64,000 bases of DNA from G963676095 sp963676095 (GTDB taxonomy: Bacteria; Bacteroidota; Bacteroidia; Bacteroidales; Prolixibacteraceae), in NCBI GenBank assembly GCA_963676095.1, contig OY781040.1, forward strand, positions 5,828,001 to 5,892,000, in the 5' to 3' direction. A program made the position numbers and the translations under genes. Positions 35,231 through 44,737 of the stretch are shown here, in pieces (the first letter of the stretch is position 1; every line of letters starts with the position of its first letter). Under the pieces are notes generated by a model, which worked only from the letters and a program-made list of their open reading frames with translations, was not told where the DNA came from and did not search any database.

Positions 35231-36676
35231 CTGTCCGGAATTCTTAATTAGGAAAAAAGCTCAAAAATTCAAAATTTTAAGGCGACAAAACACTTAAAAA
35301 AGAATTATGAGCTTTCCGATGCATAAAAATACAAAAAAGTCTGACATACCATTGTTCGGACAGTTAATTGATTTGATTCCCCGTCACATTCTGATAACAA
35401 GTATCGACAAATATCAAACGGATAAATATTGTAGCAATTACAAAACCTACGACCAACTTGTAGCATTAATGTTCGGACAGCTGAATAAATGCACGAGCCA
35501 CCGCGAGATTTGTATCGGGTTGGGCGGTGACGAAAAATTTCTCAGGGACATTGGGTTGAGCCAAAGCCCGGCACGTTCCACCATGAGCGATGGCAATGCC
35601 AAACGCAACTATGAAGTATTCTGCGAGATATACCACAAGCTGGTGGAACATTACCGAAATGTTTTTAGTAAACGCCCCGGGTATAAAGAGATAAAGGAAA
35701 TTGAAGGGAAAAACATCAAATTGGTCGATGCCACCATAATGAGCGTTTGCCTTAGCCTCTTCGAATGGGCCTCATACCGGACAGCTAAAGGAGGCATAAA
35801 GGCACATGTGAGCCTTGACGAGAAAACAATGTTGCCTGAGATTATAAACATTACCGAAGCCAAACTAAGCGACAGGCGAGGGGTTGACGGATTCCGTTAC
35901 CCCAAAGACACCATTGTTGTTGACGACCGGGGATATTTTGATTTTTCCCTGTTCAAACAAAGGGTCGACGACCAAAACATCTTTATCACACGGATGAAAT
36001 CAAATACGGTGTACCAGGAAATAGAAGAACTTGACCTGCCGGACGACCGTGATTTTGAAATTCTCAAAGACGAAACTATAAAATTAAGCAGTGTTGCTGC
36101 CGTCGAAGCAGGGATGGACGATATAACACTAAGGCGTGTTGCCATTTATTTTGAAGAAACCGACCGTAAGACAAAAACAAAAAAACACAAGGTAATAGCA
36201 CTGGTAACAAATAACCTTGATTGGGATGCTTCCGTCATTGCGGAACTGTATAAAAGAAGGTGGTATATCGAAACATTTTTCAAGCTGATGAAACAAAACC
36301 TCCAGATAAAGAACTTCCTTGGAACCAGTGAGAATGCCTGCAAATCGCAAATCTATGTTGCACTGATCTGCTATTTTCTGCTCGAACTGGTAAGACGGAC
36401 CGCAACAAAGGCCACGCACCGCTTTGGGCATTTTATAACGCTGATAAGGGTCTGCCTCATAAAATATGAGGTGATGGAATATATCGTCAATGATATCCGT
36501 ACGGTTGTGAAAAAAGTGAATGATTACAAAAAACGGCAGGACGACAAACAGATGGCGCTAAATTTAAAGACCGGCTAAAATAGTTTTGCCTGTTTTTCTG
36601 AAATTTAAAAAAATAAACACTTGATCTCAACTTAGTTATGAAATAAAAATCATTTTTTTCATAAAATCCCGGACAC
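35231..36676 (+). mobile_element. IS4-family insertion sequence
   Basis: The element is bounded by imperfect inverted repeats: TGTCCGGAATT at 35232 reading in, and TGTCCGGGATT on the opposite strand reading in from 36675. Both are followed by an A/T-rich run with a block of A residues. One transposase gene fills it. I found no clean target-site duplication: the flanks share a CTTAT...ATATTGAAT stretch, but not directly at the ends. It separates glf from the second effector unit. Confidence 0.75.
35307..36578 (+). CDS. IS4-family transposase
   Basis: A 423-residue DDE transposase. The N-terminus (FGQLIDLIPRHILITSIDKY) is the domain usual for this group. The catalytic core has KLVDATIMSV (first Asp) and DTIVVDDRGYFDF (second Asp). 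The IS4 signature Y-(2)-R-(3)-E-(6)-K occurs as YKRRWYIETFFKLMK (third acid Glu). The C-terminus (NFLGTSENACKSQIYVALIC) is typical. The frame is intact, so the element may be active. The gene lies fully within the inverted repeats. Confidence 0.93.
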   Translation: MSFPMHKNTKKSDIPLFGQLIDLIPRHILITSIDKYQTDKYCSNYKTYDQLVALMFGQLNKCTSHREICIGLGGDEKFLRDIGLSQSPARSTMSDGNAKRNYEVFCEIYHKLVEHYRNVFSKRPGYKEIKEIEGKNIKLVDATIMSVCLSLFEWASYRTAKGGIKAHVSLDEKTMLPEIINITEAKLSDRRGVDGFRYPKDTIVVDDRGYFDFSLFKQRVDDQNIFITRMKSNTVYQEIEELDLPDDRDFEILKDETIKLSSVAAVEAGMDDITLRRVAIYFEETDRKTKTKKHKVIALVTNNLDWDASVIAELYKRRWYIETFFKLMKQNLQIKNFLGTSENACKSQIYVALICYFLLELVRRTATKATHRFGHFITLIRVCLIKYEVMEYIVNDIRTVVKKVNDYKKRQDDKQMALNLKTG

Positions 36677-36758
36677 TTATGATATTGAATGAATTATTGA
36701 TACCGCTTTTTTCTGGAAAAGAGGCCTCCTGATTAACATCCGTACACATTCAAAAACC

Positions 36759-36842
36759 TTATTTTTCCATGTTTTCCCCAACGTAGTCCTTTGGCAAAAC
36801 GCCAAAGCGGGCTTTGAAACATTTAGCGAAATAGGATGAAGA
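36759..36842 (-). pseudogene. Relic of an AraC-type helix-turn-helix C-terminus, copy 2
   Basis: Same relic as at 30319-30402: SSYFAKCFKARFGVLPKDYV, then GENMEK and a stop on the minus strand. It shows that the duplicated unit carried the tail of a regulator gene with it. Confidence 0.75.
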
Positions 36843-37154
36843 GCAGAACACAGTTGGGCTACAAATTTCCTACCCCTCATTGTTCGCAAAAGATAATTAA
36901 GAGCAAATTTTCTTTATTTAACTCGTATTTTGACCTGTTATTATTGTTTTTTGACCAGAATTTCCCGTTCCGTCTGATTTTAGATTCCGACCTTCGAATT
37001 GCAAATAAATATGGAGGGAAATTTACCGAGCTTTATTCTGGAAACGGATAAAGCATAAAGAACATTTATTTAATACAAATCATAAATCGCCGAAGTGGTC
37101 ATGGTGTTCATTATTACAAATTTTATAATTGTTCTCACTGAAAATCAATTACCA

Positions 37155-37793
37155 ATGAAAAAATTAACTAAAAAGAACCTAAAGCAATTGTCTGAAACAA
37201 TGACACATCTCACAAAAACAGAACAGCGCAATTGTGTCGGCGCCGAAAACTATTATTCTCCTTCGGGTGAATTTTTGGGTCATTATGGGGAAAGCCACGA
37301 AATTAGGGTTGTTTCCGATTTTTTTGAACAATATCTCAGCGATATTCCAGGTATTAACATGTATAATTACAGCACCTCACTATTTATGTCAAGCAATAGT
37401 GCGCAAAATAATGTTATTGGGACCTTGGTAGAACGTCTTGGTTATGATTTAAATGTATATGTTAGTGGTATTTGGGATGACAATGGGAACCCGCTTTTGA
37501 CAACTGCAGGAAGCACCTATCATGCGCAAGACCCTTATGGAAGCTATACAGTGATAAATAGTCTATCTTATACATTTCAAAATGGTAACCAAAACGACAT
37601 ACTTTGCACACTTATTCATGAATACGATCATGTTATAAGTTACGATCCAGAAACATATGACAAAGCTATGTCAGAGTATTTAGCTTATTACAATACGATT
37701 CATAATGACTATTTTCAGTACGTCTCGGACGAATATAGGGACGGAGTGTTGCGACAATACGAATATTATGGAAGAATTACTTCACAATATTAG
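37155..37793 (+). CDS. Double-glycine-type leader peptide fused to a HEYDH metallopeptidase-like domain (putative exported effector)
   Basis: I use the ATG at 37155 because the product then starts as a bacteriocin-type leader (MKKLTKKNLKQLSETMTHL). It ends in NCVGA at residues 26-30, a plausible Gly-Ala site for a C39 exporter. There is no Sec signal. The 180-residue cargo contains H155-E-Y-D-H159 in a strand-helix context (DILCTLIHEYDHVI), the HExxH zinc-peptidase signature. E174 in AMSEYLAYYN could be the third ligand. Early stretches (SGEFLGHYG, DDNGNPLLTTAGSTY) are unassigned. The partner gene follows after 5 bases and a C39 exporter lies 4.6 kb downstream. I infer a toxin or processing peptidase. 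No family name can be given. Confidence 0.75.
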   Translation: MKKLTKKNLKQLSETMTHLTKTEQRNCVGAENYYSPSGEFLGHYGESHEIRVVSDFFEQYLSDIPGINMYNYSTSLFMSSNSAQNNVIGTLVERLGYDLNVYVSGIWDDNGNPLLTTAGSTYHAQDPYGSYTVINSLSYTFQNGNQNDILCTLIHEYDHVISYDPETYDKAMSEYLAYYNTIHNDYFQYVSDEYRDGVLRQYEYYGRITSQY

Positions 37794-37798
37794 ATGTC

Positions 37799-38566
37799 AT
37801 GAAGAAAAAAATACCATTTTGCTTTTTGTATCTCGCTATGGGCGTAATGCAAGTGTCTGCACAGGAATACGAACAAACAGTAGAAGTCACTACTGATGAG
37901 TTTTCGGGCAGGCTGTTGAAAACTTCGGATGAATTATACATGGGGGATCATGCAGACAAATATTTAATGAATAAGTCACCTTTATCCTTTTTTAAAGGAT
38001 ATAAGAGCATCTTCGGTGGTGATTCTAAAGAACCTAAAAAAAATCAGGGATCTGAGAAATCTAAAAACTATATGATAACAACTTTCGTTATCCCACATCC
38101 AGCAGTTCGTTTTGGAGAAGTTGGATATAGTGAGAAAGAGTATACTGCCTACTGGATATTGTTAGATGAACAACTATATCTCTGTAAGATTGATTTTCCG
38201 GATAGCGTTAATAAAGAACAAACGGCTTATCCCGATATGGAGAAATTTACAGGCGTGCGTTTTTCTAAAAGGGATGTACCGACAAACGAAGGTCCTGGAG
38301 ATATCTTTGGATTTATGCCAGCCTTATGGTTTACCGATACGCTATATGTGAAAAAAGCAGTTACTAAAGAAGACCCTTATATGCCGCCTGATTTCTGGAA
38401 AGCGAAGCCATATTTGCAGATGATATTCAACAAAGGAAAATTAACTTCCAAAAAGATAGTTGACAATAAAATGCACACTCGGAAAATAACTGTACCCAGA
38501 AGAAAAATACCTCGAAAAAAGACAAGTCCTGTCATTAAAAAGGTGCCGCAAGAATTGGAAGACTAA
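37799..38566 (+). CDS. Secreted 255-residue partner protein of the metallopeptidase, copy 2
   Basis: Same protein family as 31359-32126, with signal peptide FLYLAMGVMQVSAQ, core FGEVGYSEKEYTAYWILLDE and a basic tail. It follows the intact metallopeptidase gene after 5 bases. Between the copies, most of the gene is identical. Changes concentrate at VRFSKRDVPTNEGPGDIFGF (copy 1: VCFSKRNAPSNDGLGEIYGL) and EDPYMPPDFWKAKPYLQ (copy 1: EDPFMPLDSWEVKPYWQ). This is what an interface co-evolving with the peptidase would look like. Immunity is therefore my preferred reading, but it rests only on context. Confidence 0.65.
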   Translation: MKKKIPFCFLYLAMGVMQVSAQEYEQTVEVTTDEFSGRLLKTSDELYMGDHADKYLMNKSPLSFFKGYKSIFGGDSKEPKKNQGSEKSKNYMITTFVIPHPAVRFGEVGYSEKEYTAYWILLDEQLYLCKIDFPDSVNKEQTAYPDMEKFTGVRFSKRDVPTNEGPGDIFGFMPALWFTDTLYVKKAVTKEDPYMPPDFWKAKPYLQMIFNKGKLTSKKIVDNKMHTRKITVPRRKIPRKKTSPVIKKVPQELED

Positions 38567-38691
38567 TCCTAAAATAGTACGGGATAAAGATGAAGTCATC
38601 CACTATTCAAAGCACGGCTCCTTTTAACTGTCATAGTTTAAGACCGGCTAAAAAATGGCAGAAGACAAGACAATTTGGAGCAATTTTGGGG

Positions 38692-38757
38692 TCAAGTCCC
38701 GCTCCGTAGCTGGCGGGTTACTACATCGAACTGCTGGAAACACGGCTGCGATAGACC
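38692..38757 (+). pseudogene. Relic of a DUF4965-family gene 3' end
   Basis: CGCTCCGTAGCTGGCGG encodes RSVAGG. After a one-base shift, TACTACATCGAACTGCTGGA encodes YYIELLE, continuing to TRLR and TAG. This equals the end of the two intact DUF4965 proteins (RSVVGGYYIKMLEKRLR). Only about 22 codons of a third gene remain. It is the only content I see in the gap 38567-38880, apart from an AT-rich stretch before the next gene. Confidence 0.75.
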
Positions 38758-38880
38758 TTAAATGTTGCAGGGCATCAGGCTGCGCGATTATCTCAGCATC
38801 TCCTACTTTTTATATGTCAGGTTATTTTCACAAAAACAAAACAAATATAGAAAAACTAATTAATTAACTTACATAAACTT

Positions 38881-39618
38881 ATGTTCTCATTAAAAACACC
38901 CCTGATAATTCACCAAATTTGGTCCGGGATAGCTGAACCCTTGCCGAAAAAATTTGAGATTCTAAGTAAAACCTGGAAATACGATTATCCTGATTGGCGA
39001 TATGAATTTTGGGATAATAACCGTATGAATTCATTTGTAAGAGAGAGTTTCCCTCAATATTGGAAGAATTATAAACAATTTCCATATAACATCCAAAAAT
39101 GGGATGCAATAAGATACCTTATTTTAAAAAAAATTGGAGGAATGTATGTTGATTTCGACTATGAATCGATTAAACCGTTGGATGAATTAATCCAAAATAA
39201 AACTTGTTGCTTTTCGCAGGAACCAACTGCGCATAGTAGCACTTTGCCTCCTGATACAAACTTTACGTTTAATAATGCATTAATGTTGTCAATTCCTAAT
39301 CATCCTTTTATGGATAAAATAATCGAAAAAGTTTTCTCTGATGAAAATGTGGCCCAAAAATATGATAGCAAGGCTTTAACCGTCATTAAAACTACAGGGC
39401 CTTATATTATTAATCAAATTTATAAATCGTTAATAGAAGAGGAATCTTCTCAAATCTTTTTGATTCCAGCAAAATTTGTAAGTCCATTTAGCGTCCAACA
39501 ATCCCAGGCTACTAGAAAAAATATAATTACTAACGAGTTAGAAAGCTGTTTAAAAGATGCTTATGCCGTGCACTATTATTTAGGCTCATGGCTTCAAGAA
39601 AAGGAAAAACTAATATGA
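38881..39618 (+). CDS. GT32-type glycosyltransferase (OCH1-like)
   Basis: A 245-residue cytoplasmic protein. The start TPLIIHQIWSGIAEPLPKKF is the GT32 opening, and KWDAIRYLILKKIGGMYVDF with D91-F-D93 is the DxD sugar-nucleotide motif. Related enzymes transfer mannose, galactose or other sugars in polysaccharide synthesis. Its stop codon overlaps the start of the next glycosyltransferase by ATGA at 39615-39618, so the two are coupled. The base composition is strongly AT-rich, like the genes downstream. The likely acceptor is the leader-bearing cargo or a cell-surface glycan; the sequence does not decide. Confidence 0.88.
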   Translation: MFSLKTPLIIHQIWSGIAEPLPKKFEILSKTWKYDYPDWRYEFWDNNRMNSFVRESFPQYWKNYKQFPYNIQKWDAIRYLILKKIGGMYVDFDYESIKPLDELIQNKTCCFSQEPTAHSSTLPPDTNFTFNNALMLSIPNHPFMDKIIEKVFSDENVAQKYDSKALTVIKTTGPYIINQIYKSLIEEESSQIFLIPAKFVSPFSVQQSQATRKNIITNELESCLKDAYAVHYYLGSWLQEKEKLI

Positions 39619-41485
39619 AAAGAGAAAGCGGGATTTCAGTTTTGATGCCTACTTATAATCAAGCTCCATTCATTAGGAGAGCTATCTTAAGCTTGATGGA
39701 ACAAACATACAAACATTGGGAGCTTATTATTATAAATGATGGGAGTACAGATGAGACTAAATTTTATCTAGAAGAATTTTTACCTCATCCTCAGATAATC
39801 TATATAGAGAATAGCAAAAACCAAGGACTAGGATACTCCTTAAACCTAGGTCTTGACAGGGCAAAATTTGAATACATAGCTTACCTTCCCTCTGATGACT
39901 ATTTTCTAAAGAACCATTTATTGTCAATGCAAACCAAAATGGATGAATTCAATGGTAATATTTTAGTATTCAGTGGGGTGTGTTTTGAAAATCCAGATTC
40001 AATGGGTGGATCATTTTTGAAAAAAAATGAATCATCTTGTATTCGTAAAGGTTATTGTCTACAACTGGTACAAACGATGCACAAGAAAACTAATGATAAG
40101 TGGCTTGAACGAAGGGAATGGGTAACATAACAGAGGATTTATTTGCAATGTATTGGAAGAAATTGTCTGTTCGAGGGAATTTCGCACCAACAAAGCAAAT
40201 CACCTGCTATTGGACAGATCATCCTTTCCAACGGCATAAGATTATAAGCGAAAGTTTTGGAGGAGGACTAAACTTTTACAGAAAGTATTACGATGTAGGC
40301 ATACCAATTAAATTAAGGGTATACTCTGAAAAGTTTATTGATGAAAAAAAAATGTACAATAAATACACGAACATAAAAGTAACCCCGGTCACATCACATC
40401 CACTTAAAATTCTAATTGTTGGGGAATTGGCCTATAATCCCGAAAGAATAATTGCTCTGGAAGAGTATGGTCACAAGTTGTATGGCTTATGGATCGAAAG
40501 GCCTCAATATTCATTCCAAACTGTGGGGCCTTTGCCTTTTGGGAATATTGAAGACATTCCTATTGATGATTGGGAAAATAGAATTAAAAAAATACAGCCG
40601 GATATTATTTATGGATTATTAAATACTGCAGCAATACCTCTTGCTTACGATGTCTTATGTAAATTTAAAGATATACCATTTGTATGGCATTTTAAAGAAG
40701 GTCCTTCTATTGCATTAAGAACAGGGTTGTGGAAAGAGCTTTTATATTTATACACCTTCTCTGACGGTAAAATATTCATCAACGAGACCATCAAAGAATG
40801 GTATCACCAATTCATCCCGTCAAAAGGCTTATCTCTCATTCTTGATGGTGATTTGCCTAAAAATGATTTTTTTAACAGCAATTTTTCGCAAAAATTATCA
40901 GCATCAGGTACGGGAATCCATACGTTAGTTGCTGGGAGAATGATTGGTATTGATTTTAGTATCTGGAAAACTTTTATCAATAAAGATATTCATATCCATG
41001 TCTATACTGAAAGCTATATCATTACAAAAGAAAAGCTATTTAATGAGATGAAAAGGATGGCTCCCAATCATTTCCATCTTCACAAACATTGCCCTCATGA
41101 CAAATGGGTCGAAGAATTTTCAAAATATGACGCAGGTTGGCTTCATGCTATAGATAGTTCAAATAATGGCAATTTGATGCAAGCTTCATGGGACGATTTA
41201 AATATCCCTGCAAGAATCAGTACTTATGCTGCTGCCGGTTTACCCATGATTCTTAAAGATAATACGAATCACATTGTCGCCACTCATAAAAAAGTAAAAG
41301 AATTAGATATCGGAATCTTTTTTCAAAACTACGGGGATTTAGAAAGACAACTCAAGGATGAAGTAAAAATGAAAAATTTGAGAACCAATGTGATATCTTC
41401 AAGAGCACAATTTCATTTTGATTATCATGTCTCTAATTTAATTTCCTTTTTTGAAAAAGTAATTAAAAGTAAAAAGTCAAAATGA
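39615..41485 (+). pseudogene. Two-domain glycosyltransferase (GT2 plus GT-B-like), broken by a 5-base tandem duplication
   Basis: The first half is a GT2 domain (SVLMPTYNQAPFIRRAILSL, IINDGSTDE, and YLPSDDYF as the DxD motif) that stops at 40130. The second half (40118-41485) is a GT-B-like domain (LKILIVGELAYNPERI, VWHFKEGP, NIPARISTYAAAGLPMI). TAACA occurs twice in tandem (40123-40132); removing one copy reads WVTEDLFAMYW, exactly as in the intact paralogues at 46071 and 56407. It is therefore one gene of about 620 codons with a frameshift. It could also be expressed as two proteins, since the second half has an ATG at 40118. Confidence 0.85.
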
Positions 41486-42423
41486 AAAAATCATTACAAA
41501 ACATTGCAAATATATTGACCTTAAATATTGATAATATTGAGAGTAATGGGCTCCTAGATGGGAAAATGGGAATAGTGATTTTTTATTATAACTATGGAAC
41601 AATTACACAAAACGCGTTTTATATAAATTTAGCTGATGAGTTGTTCGATTCAATTTTTGAATCCCTTAGTAAAGTTTCAAGTAAGAGTTTCGACAGTGGA
41701 CTCCTGGGAATAGCATGGGGAATCCGATATTTGATAAGGAACAAATTCGTAGATGGTAATCCAGAAGAAATATTGTCTGATGTGGATCTAGGATTTAAAA
41801 ATTATATAAATGATTTAAATTCAAAAGTCCCGTTGACAACTATAGGTCTATATCTTCATGCTCTATTATTAGACAAAACAGATACTGAAAAAGAAAATCA
41901 GCTTATCAACATAGTTTTACAAAAATATGAATTTTATTTTCTTTGTTTAACAATTCAATTTAAATCAATAGCTTACATAAACTCTGTACTGTTTGTGTTA
42001 TCTTTTATAGAAAAAAAAGTAGAATTTAGCCAACGCATAGAGAGGATTATGTTTAAGGTATTATCTCATATAAATCAAATTCCGCTGGAGAATATCAATA
42101 AAATAAACCGTAGAACATTATATCAAATACTCTTGTCTGTAAATGTTTCTTTTAATGAAAAGAATGAAATTCTAAAAAAAATTGAAACATTGAATCATTT
42201 ACATTATTCGAACGAAGAATCGATGGAATATTTATGGCAGCATTTTATCTACTTCTCAGATAAATATTTTGAAATCGATATTAATGATATATATGATATT
42301 ATTGATGAGAATTATACTTTTTCACCAAAAGATGATTCAATGCCAATCTATAATGGTCTTGCCAGCCTTGGCTTAGTCGTAATGAATAATTATAAAATCA
42401 AGAAAGATAATTTCAGTAGATAA
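41482..42423 (+). CDS. LanC-like protein without visible zinc ligands, copy 1
   Basis: A 313-residue helical protein. NGLLDGKMGIVIFYYNYG and DSGLLGIAWGIRYLIRN match the repeated GLxGIG turns of LanC lanthionine cyclases, and NGLASLGLVVMNNYK gives a third turn at the end. The Cys, Cys-His zinc ligands essential for LanC cyclase activity are not visible, and the protein is shorter than the ~400-residue norm. The start (ATGA at 41482) overlaps the upstream glycosyltransferase stop. It may be a scaffold or specificity partner of that glycosyltransferase, not a cyclase. Confidence 0.7.
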   Translation: MKKSLQNIANILTLNIDNIESNGLLDGKMGIVIFYYNYGTITQNAFYINLADELFDSIFESLSKVSSKSFDSGLLGIAWGIRYLIRNKFVDGNPEEILSDVDLGFKNYINDLNSKVPLTTIGLYLHALLLDKTDTEKENQLINIVLQKYEFYFLCLTIQFKSIAYINSVLFVLSFIEKKVEFSQRIERIMFKVLSHINQIPLENINKINRRTLYQILLSVNVSFNEKNEILKKIETLNHLHYSNEESMEYLWQHFIYFSDKYFEIDINDIYDIIDENYTFSPKDDSMPIYNGLASLGLVVMNNYKIKKDNFSR

Positions 42424-42444
42424 TTAAATTAGTTAGGCTTAGAT

Positions 42445-44688
42445 ATGTCTTTTTTTAAATCTTTTCCCCATGAATTTCAAATGGACACAAAAGACTGTGG
42501 TCCGGCCTGCCTGAAGATAATCGCCAAATACTTCGGGAAGTATTATTCGCTCCAGTTTCTACGCGATTTGTGTGGGATTACCAGGGAAGGGGTATCATTC
42601 TTAGATTTAAGTTATGGTGCCGAGAAGATTGGCCTGCATACGTTAGCAATAAAAGCTGAATTGCAGACTCTCCACGAAAAAGTTCCGTTACCTTGCATCG
42701 TACATTGGAAAAACAGTCATTTTATAGTCGTTTATAAAACGAGTAAGCATAAGATTTTTGTTTCTGACCCGGCAAAAGGATTGTTGAGCTATGGCCTTAA
42801 TGAGTTTAAGGATGGTTGGTATAAAGAGGAAGAAAGCACTGGTGTGTTACTGGCCATCGAGCCAATGGCTGATTTTCTTCGACGTGATTTAGAAGAAAAA
42901 ACTACACGTAAAAAAACGTTTGAAAATGTTCTTGGATATTTTAGACCCTATAAAAAAAGTTTTTCTACTATTTTTATTATAATGCTTATTGCAACGGCAT
43001 TACAAGGCCTTTTGCCTTTTATATCCAAGGCTGTTATTGATGTTGGTATTCAAACTAAAGACATTAACTTTATAAATCTGGTACTGATTGCAAATATTAC
43101 AATTATCGTCAGTATCACTATATCTGGGGCCATACGGGATTGGTTGCTGTTACATATTACTTCCAGAGTTAACATAGCTCTCATTTCCGATTACCTGATC
43201 AAACTGATGCAACTACCGGTTACTTTTTTCGAGAATAAAATGATTGGTGATATTTTACAACGGGCTCAAGACCATGAACGCATTCGAAGTTTTATTATGA
43301 ACAACTCGATTAACCTGATTTTTTCAACGCTAACTTTTATTGTTTTTGGGATAATATTGCTGATTTACAATGTGGTCATCTTTGCTATTTTTCTAACAGG
43401 TAGTGCTTTGTATGTTGCCTGGGTACTTGGCTTTCTGAATATCCGGAAGAAACTGGATTGGGAGTATTTTTCGTTAATCTCGAAAAATCAGAGCTACTGG
43501 GTCGAGACGGTTAGTGCTATTAATGATATTAAAATCAACAATTACGAAAAACAAAAGCGATGGAAATGGGAAAATATACAGGCTAAGCTTTACCGTGTAA
43601 ATCTGCGGGTTTTGAATGTTACCAACGTACAAAATTTAGGGGCTCAGTTTATCCAAAGCATTAAGAACCTTTTAGTTACTTTTTATTGTGCCAAAGCCGT
43701 TATCAGCGGCGAGATAACTTTTGGAGTAATGATTTCCACCCAGTTTATCATAGGAATGCTGAATTCCCCTTTGACTCAATTTATTGGTTTTATTATTTCT
43801 GCCCAATATGCTAAAATCAGTTTTTTGCGTATCAACGAAATACACCAACTTGAAAATGAAGAAGATACCTTAGTTACGAATAGCTTAAGTATACCAACTC
43901 ATAAAAGTCTTTTGTTGAGAAATATCTCTTTCCAATATACTCCGAATACTCCTTTTGTGTTAAGACAGATTAATCTTGCTATTCCTGAAGGGAAAATAAC
44001 AGCTATTGTTGGAGGTAGCGGTAGCGGAAAGTCTACTCTATTAAAGCTTTTATTGCGCTTGTATAACCCGACATACGGCGAGATATCGATCGGAAACATG
44101 AACATTGCAAATCTTGGGCTAAGGGAATGGCGTAACCTTTGCGGAGTGGTTATGCAAGATGGAAAAATATTTAATGATACTATTTTAAATAATATCACGC
44201 TTGACGATGAAGAAATTGATTATAACCGGTTAAAGGAGGCTGTTCAAATTGCTCATATATCTAACGAAATAGAGCAAATGCATCAAGGTTATCAAACTAA
44301 GATTGGAGAAGTGGGACGTGGCTTAAGTGGCGGTCAAAAACAGCGTCTACTTATCGCCAGAGCTTTATATAAAAATCCTTCATTTTTGTTTCTGGATGAA
44401 GCGACAAATGCCCTTGATGCAATTAATGAACATAAAATAGTTCAGGCCTTGAACAAGGCATTTGAAAAACGTACGGTTATTGTTATTGCTCACCGTTTAA
44501 GCACCATTATGAATGCCGATCAGATTGTGGTCTTAAAGGAAGGGATGATTATTGAGGCCGGAAATCACCAAAAATTGATGGAAAGAAAAGGTCATTATTT
44601 CGATTTGGTAAATAACCAGATGGGAACGTGGAATCCTCATGTATTAAATGGCATTGAAGACTCGGAAGAACAACTCGTAGAAAATTAA
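42445..44688 (+). CDS. C39 peptidase-containing ABC exporter (bacteriocin-type)
   Basis: A 747-residue protein of the peptidase-containing ABC transporter (PCAT) family. The N-terminal C39 domain has the triad C18 (KDCGPACL), H92 (SHFIVVY) and D108 (SDPAKGL), with Q12 for the oxyanion hole. Transmembrane segments run from about residue 170 to 460. The nucleotide-binding domain has Walker A GGSGSGKST, signature LSGGQKQR and Walker B FLFLDEATNALD. Such exporters cut a double-glycine leader while exporting the cargo across the inner membrane. The HlyD-type adaptor follows 49 bases downstream. All catalytic residues are intact, so it is the probable exporter for every leader-bearing protein in the island. 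Confidence 0.96.
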   Translation: MSFFKSFPHEFQMDTKDCGPACLKIIAKYFGKYYSLQFLRDLCGITREGVSFLDLSYGAEKIGLHTLAIKAELQTLHEKVPLPCIVHWKNSHFIVVYKTSKHKIFVSDPAKGLLSYGLNEFKDGWYKEEESTGVLLAIEPMADFLRRDLEEKTTRKKTFENVLGYFRPYKKSFSTIFIIMLIATALQGLLPFISKAVIDVGIQTKDINFINLVLIANITIIVSITISGAIRDWLLLHITSRVNIALISDYLIKLMQLPVTFFENKMIGDILQRAQDHERIRSFIMNNSINLIFSTLTFIVFGIILLIYNVVIFAIFLTGSALYVAWVLGFLNIRKKLDWEYFSLISKNQSYWVETVSAINDIKINNYEKQKRWKWENIQAKLYRVNLRVLNVTNVQNLGAQFIQSIKNLLVTFYCAKAVISGEITFGVMISTQFIIGMLNSPLTQFIGFIISAQYAKISFLRINEIHQLENEEDTLVTNSLSIPTHKSLLLRNISFQYTPNTPFVLRQINLAIPEGKITAIVGGSGSGKSTLLKLLLRLYNPTYGEISIGNMNIANLGLREWRNLCGVVMQDGKIFNDTILNNITLDDEEIDYNRLKEAVQIAHISNEIEQMHQGYQTKIGEVGRGLSGGQKQRLLIARALYKNPSFLFLDEATNALDAINEHKIVQALNKAFEKRTVIVIAHRLSTIMNADQIVVLKEGMIIEAGNHQKLMERKGHYFDLVNNQMGTWNPHVLNGIEDSEEQLVEN

Positions 44689-44737
44689 ATTTAAAAACTC
44701 CTAACAAAAATAGATCTGATTTAATCTAAAACATCAA

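Larger units (their letters stand above)
36750..38567 (+). repeat. Long direct duplication, copy 2 (intact effector and partner)
   Basis: Second copy of the 1.8-kb unit at 30310-32127. This copy has an unbroken metallopeptidase gene. It begins about 75 bases after the IS4 element. Confidence 0.9.

Noticed and set aside
35214..36690. CTTAT...ATATTGAAT on both sides of the IS4 element as a target-site duplication.
   Set aside because: The copies are not at the element ends and differ in length, so they do not qualify.
38636..38656. TTTAAGACCGGCTAAAA resembles the 3' end of the IS4 transposase gene (TTTAAAGACCGGCTAAAA).
   Set aside because: The match is too short and has no flanking IS sequence, so I do not list it as an IS relic.
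39588..39614. An upstream ATG for the glycosyltransferase (MASRKGKTN).
   Set aside because: The ATGA overlap at 39615 and the match to the paralogue N-termini favour the later start.
41482..42423. Calling the LanC-like genes lanthipeptide cyclases.
   Set aside because: No zinc ligands, no dehydratase gene and no Ser/Thr/Cys-rich short precursor nearby.
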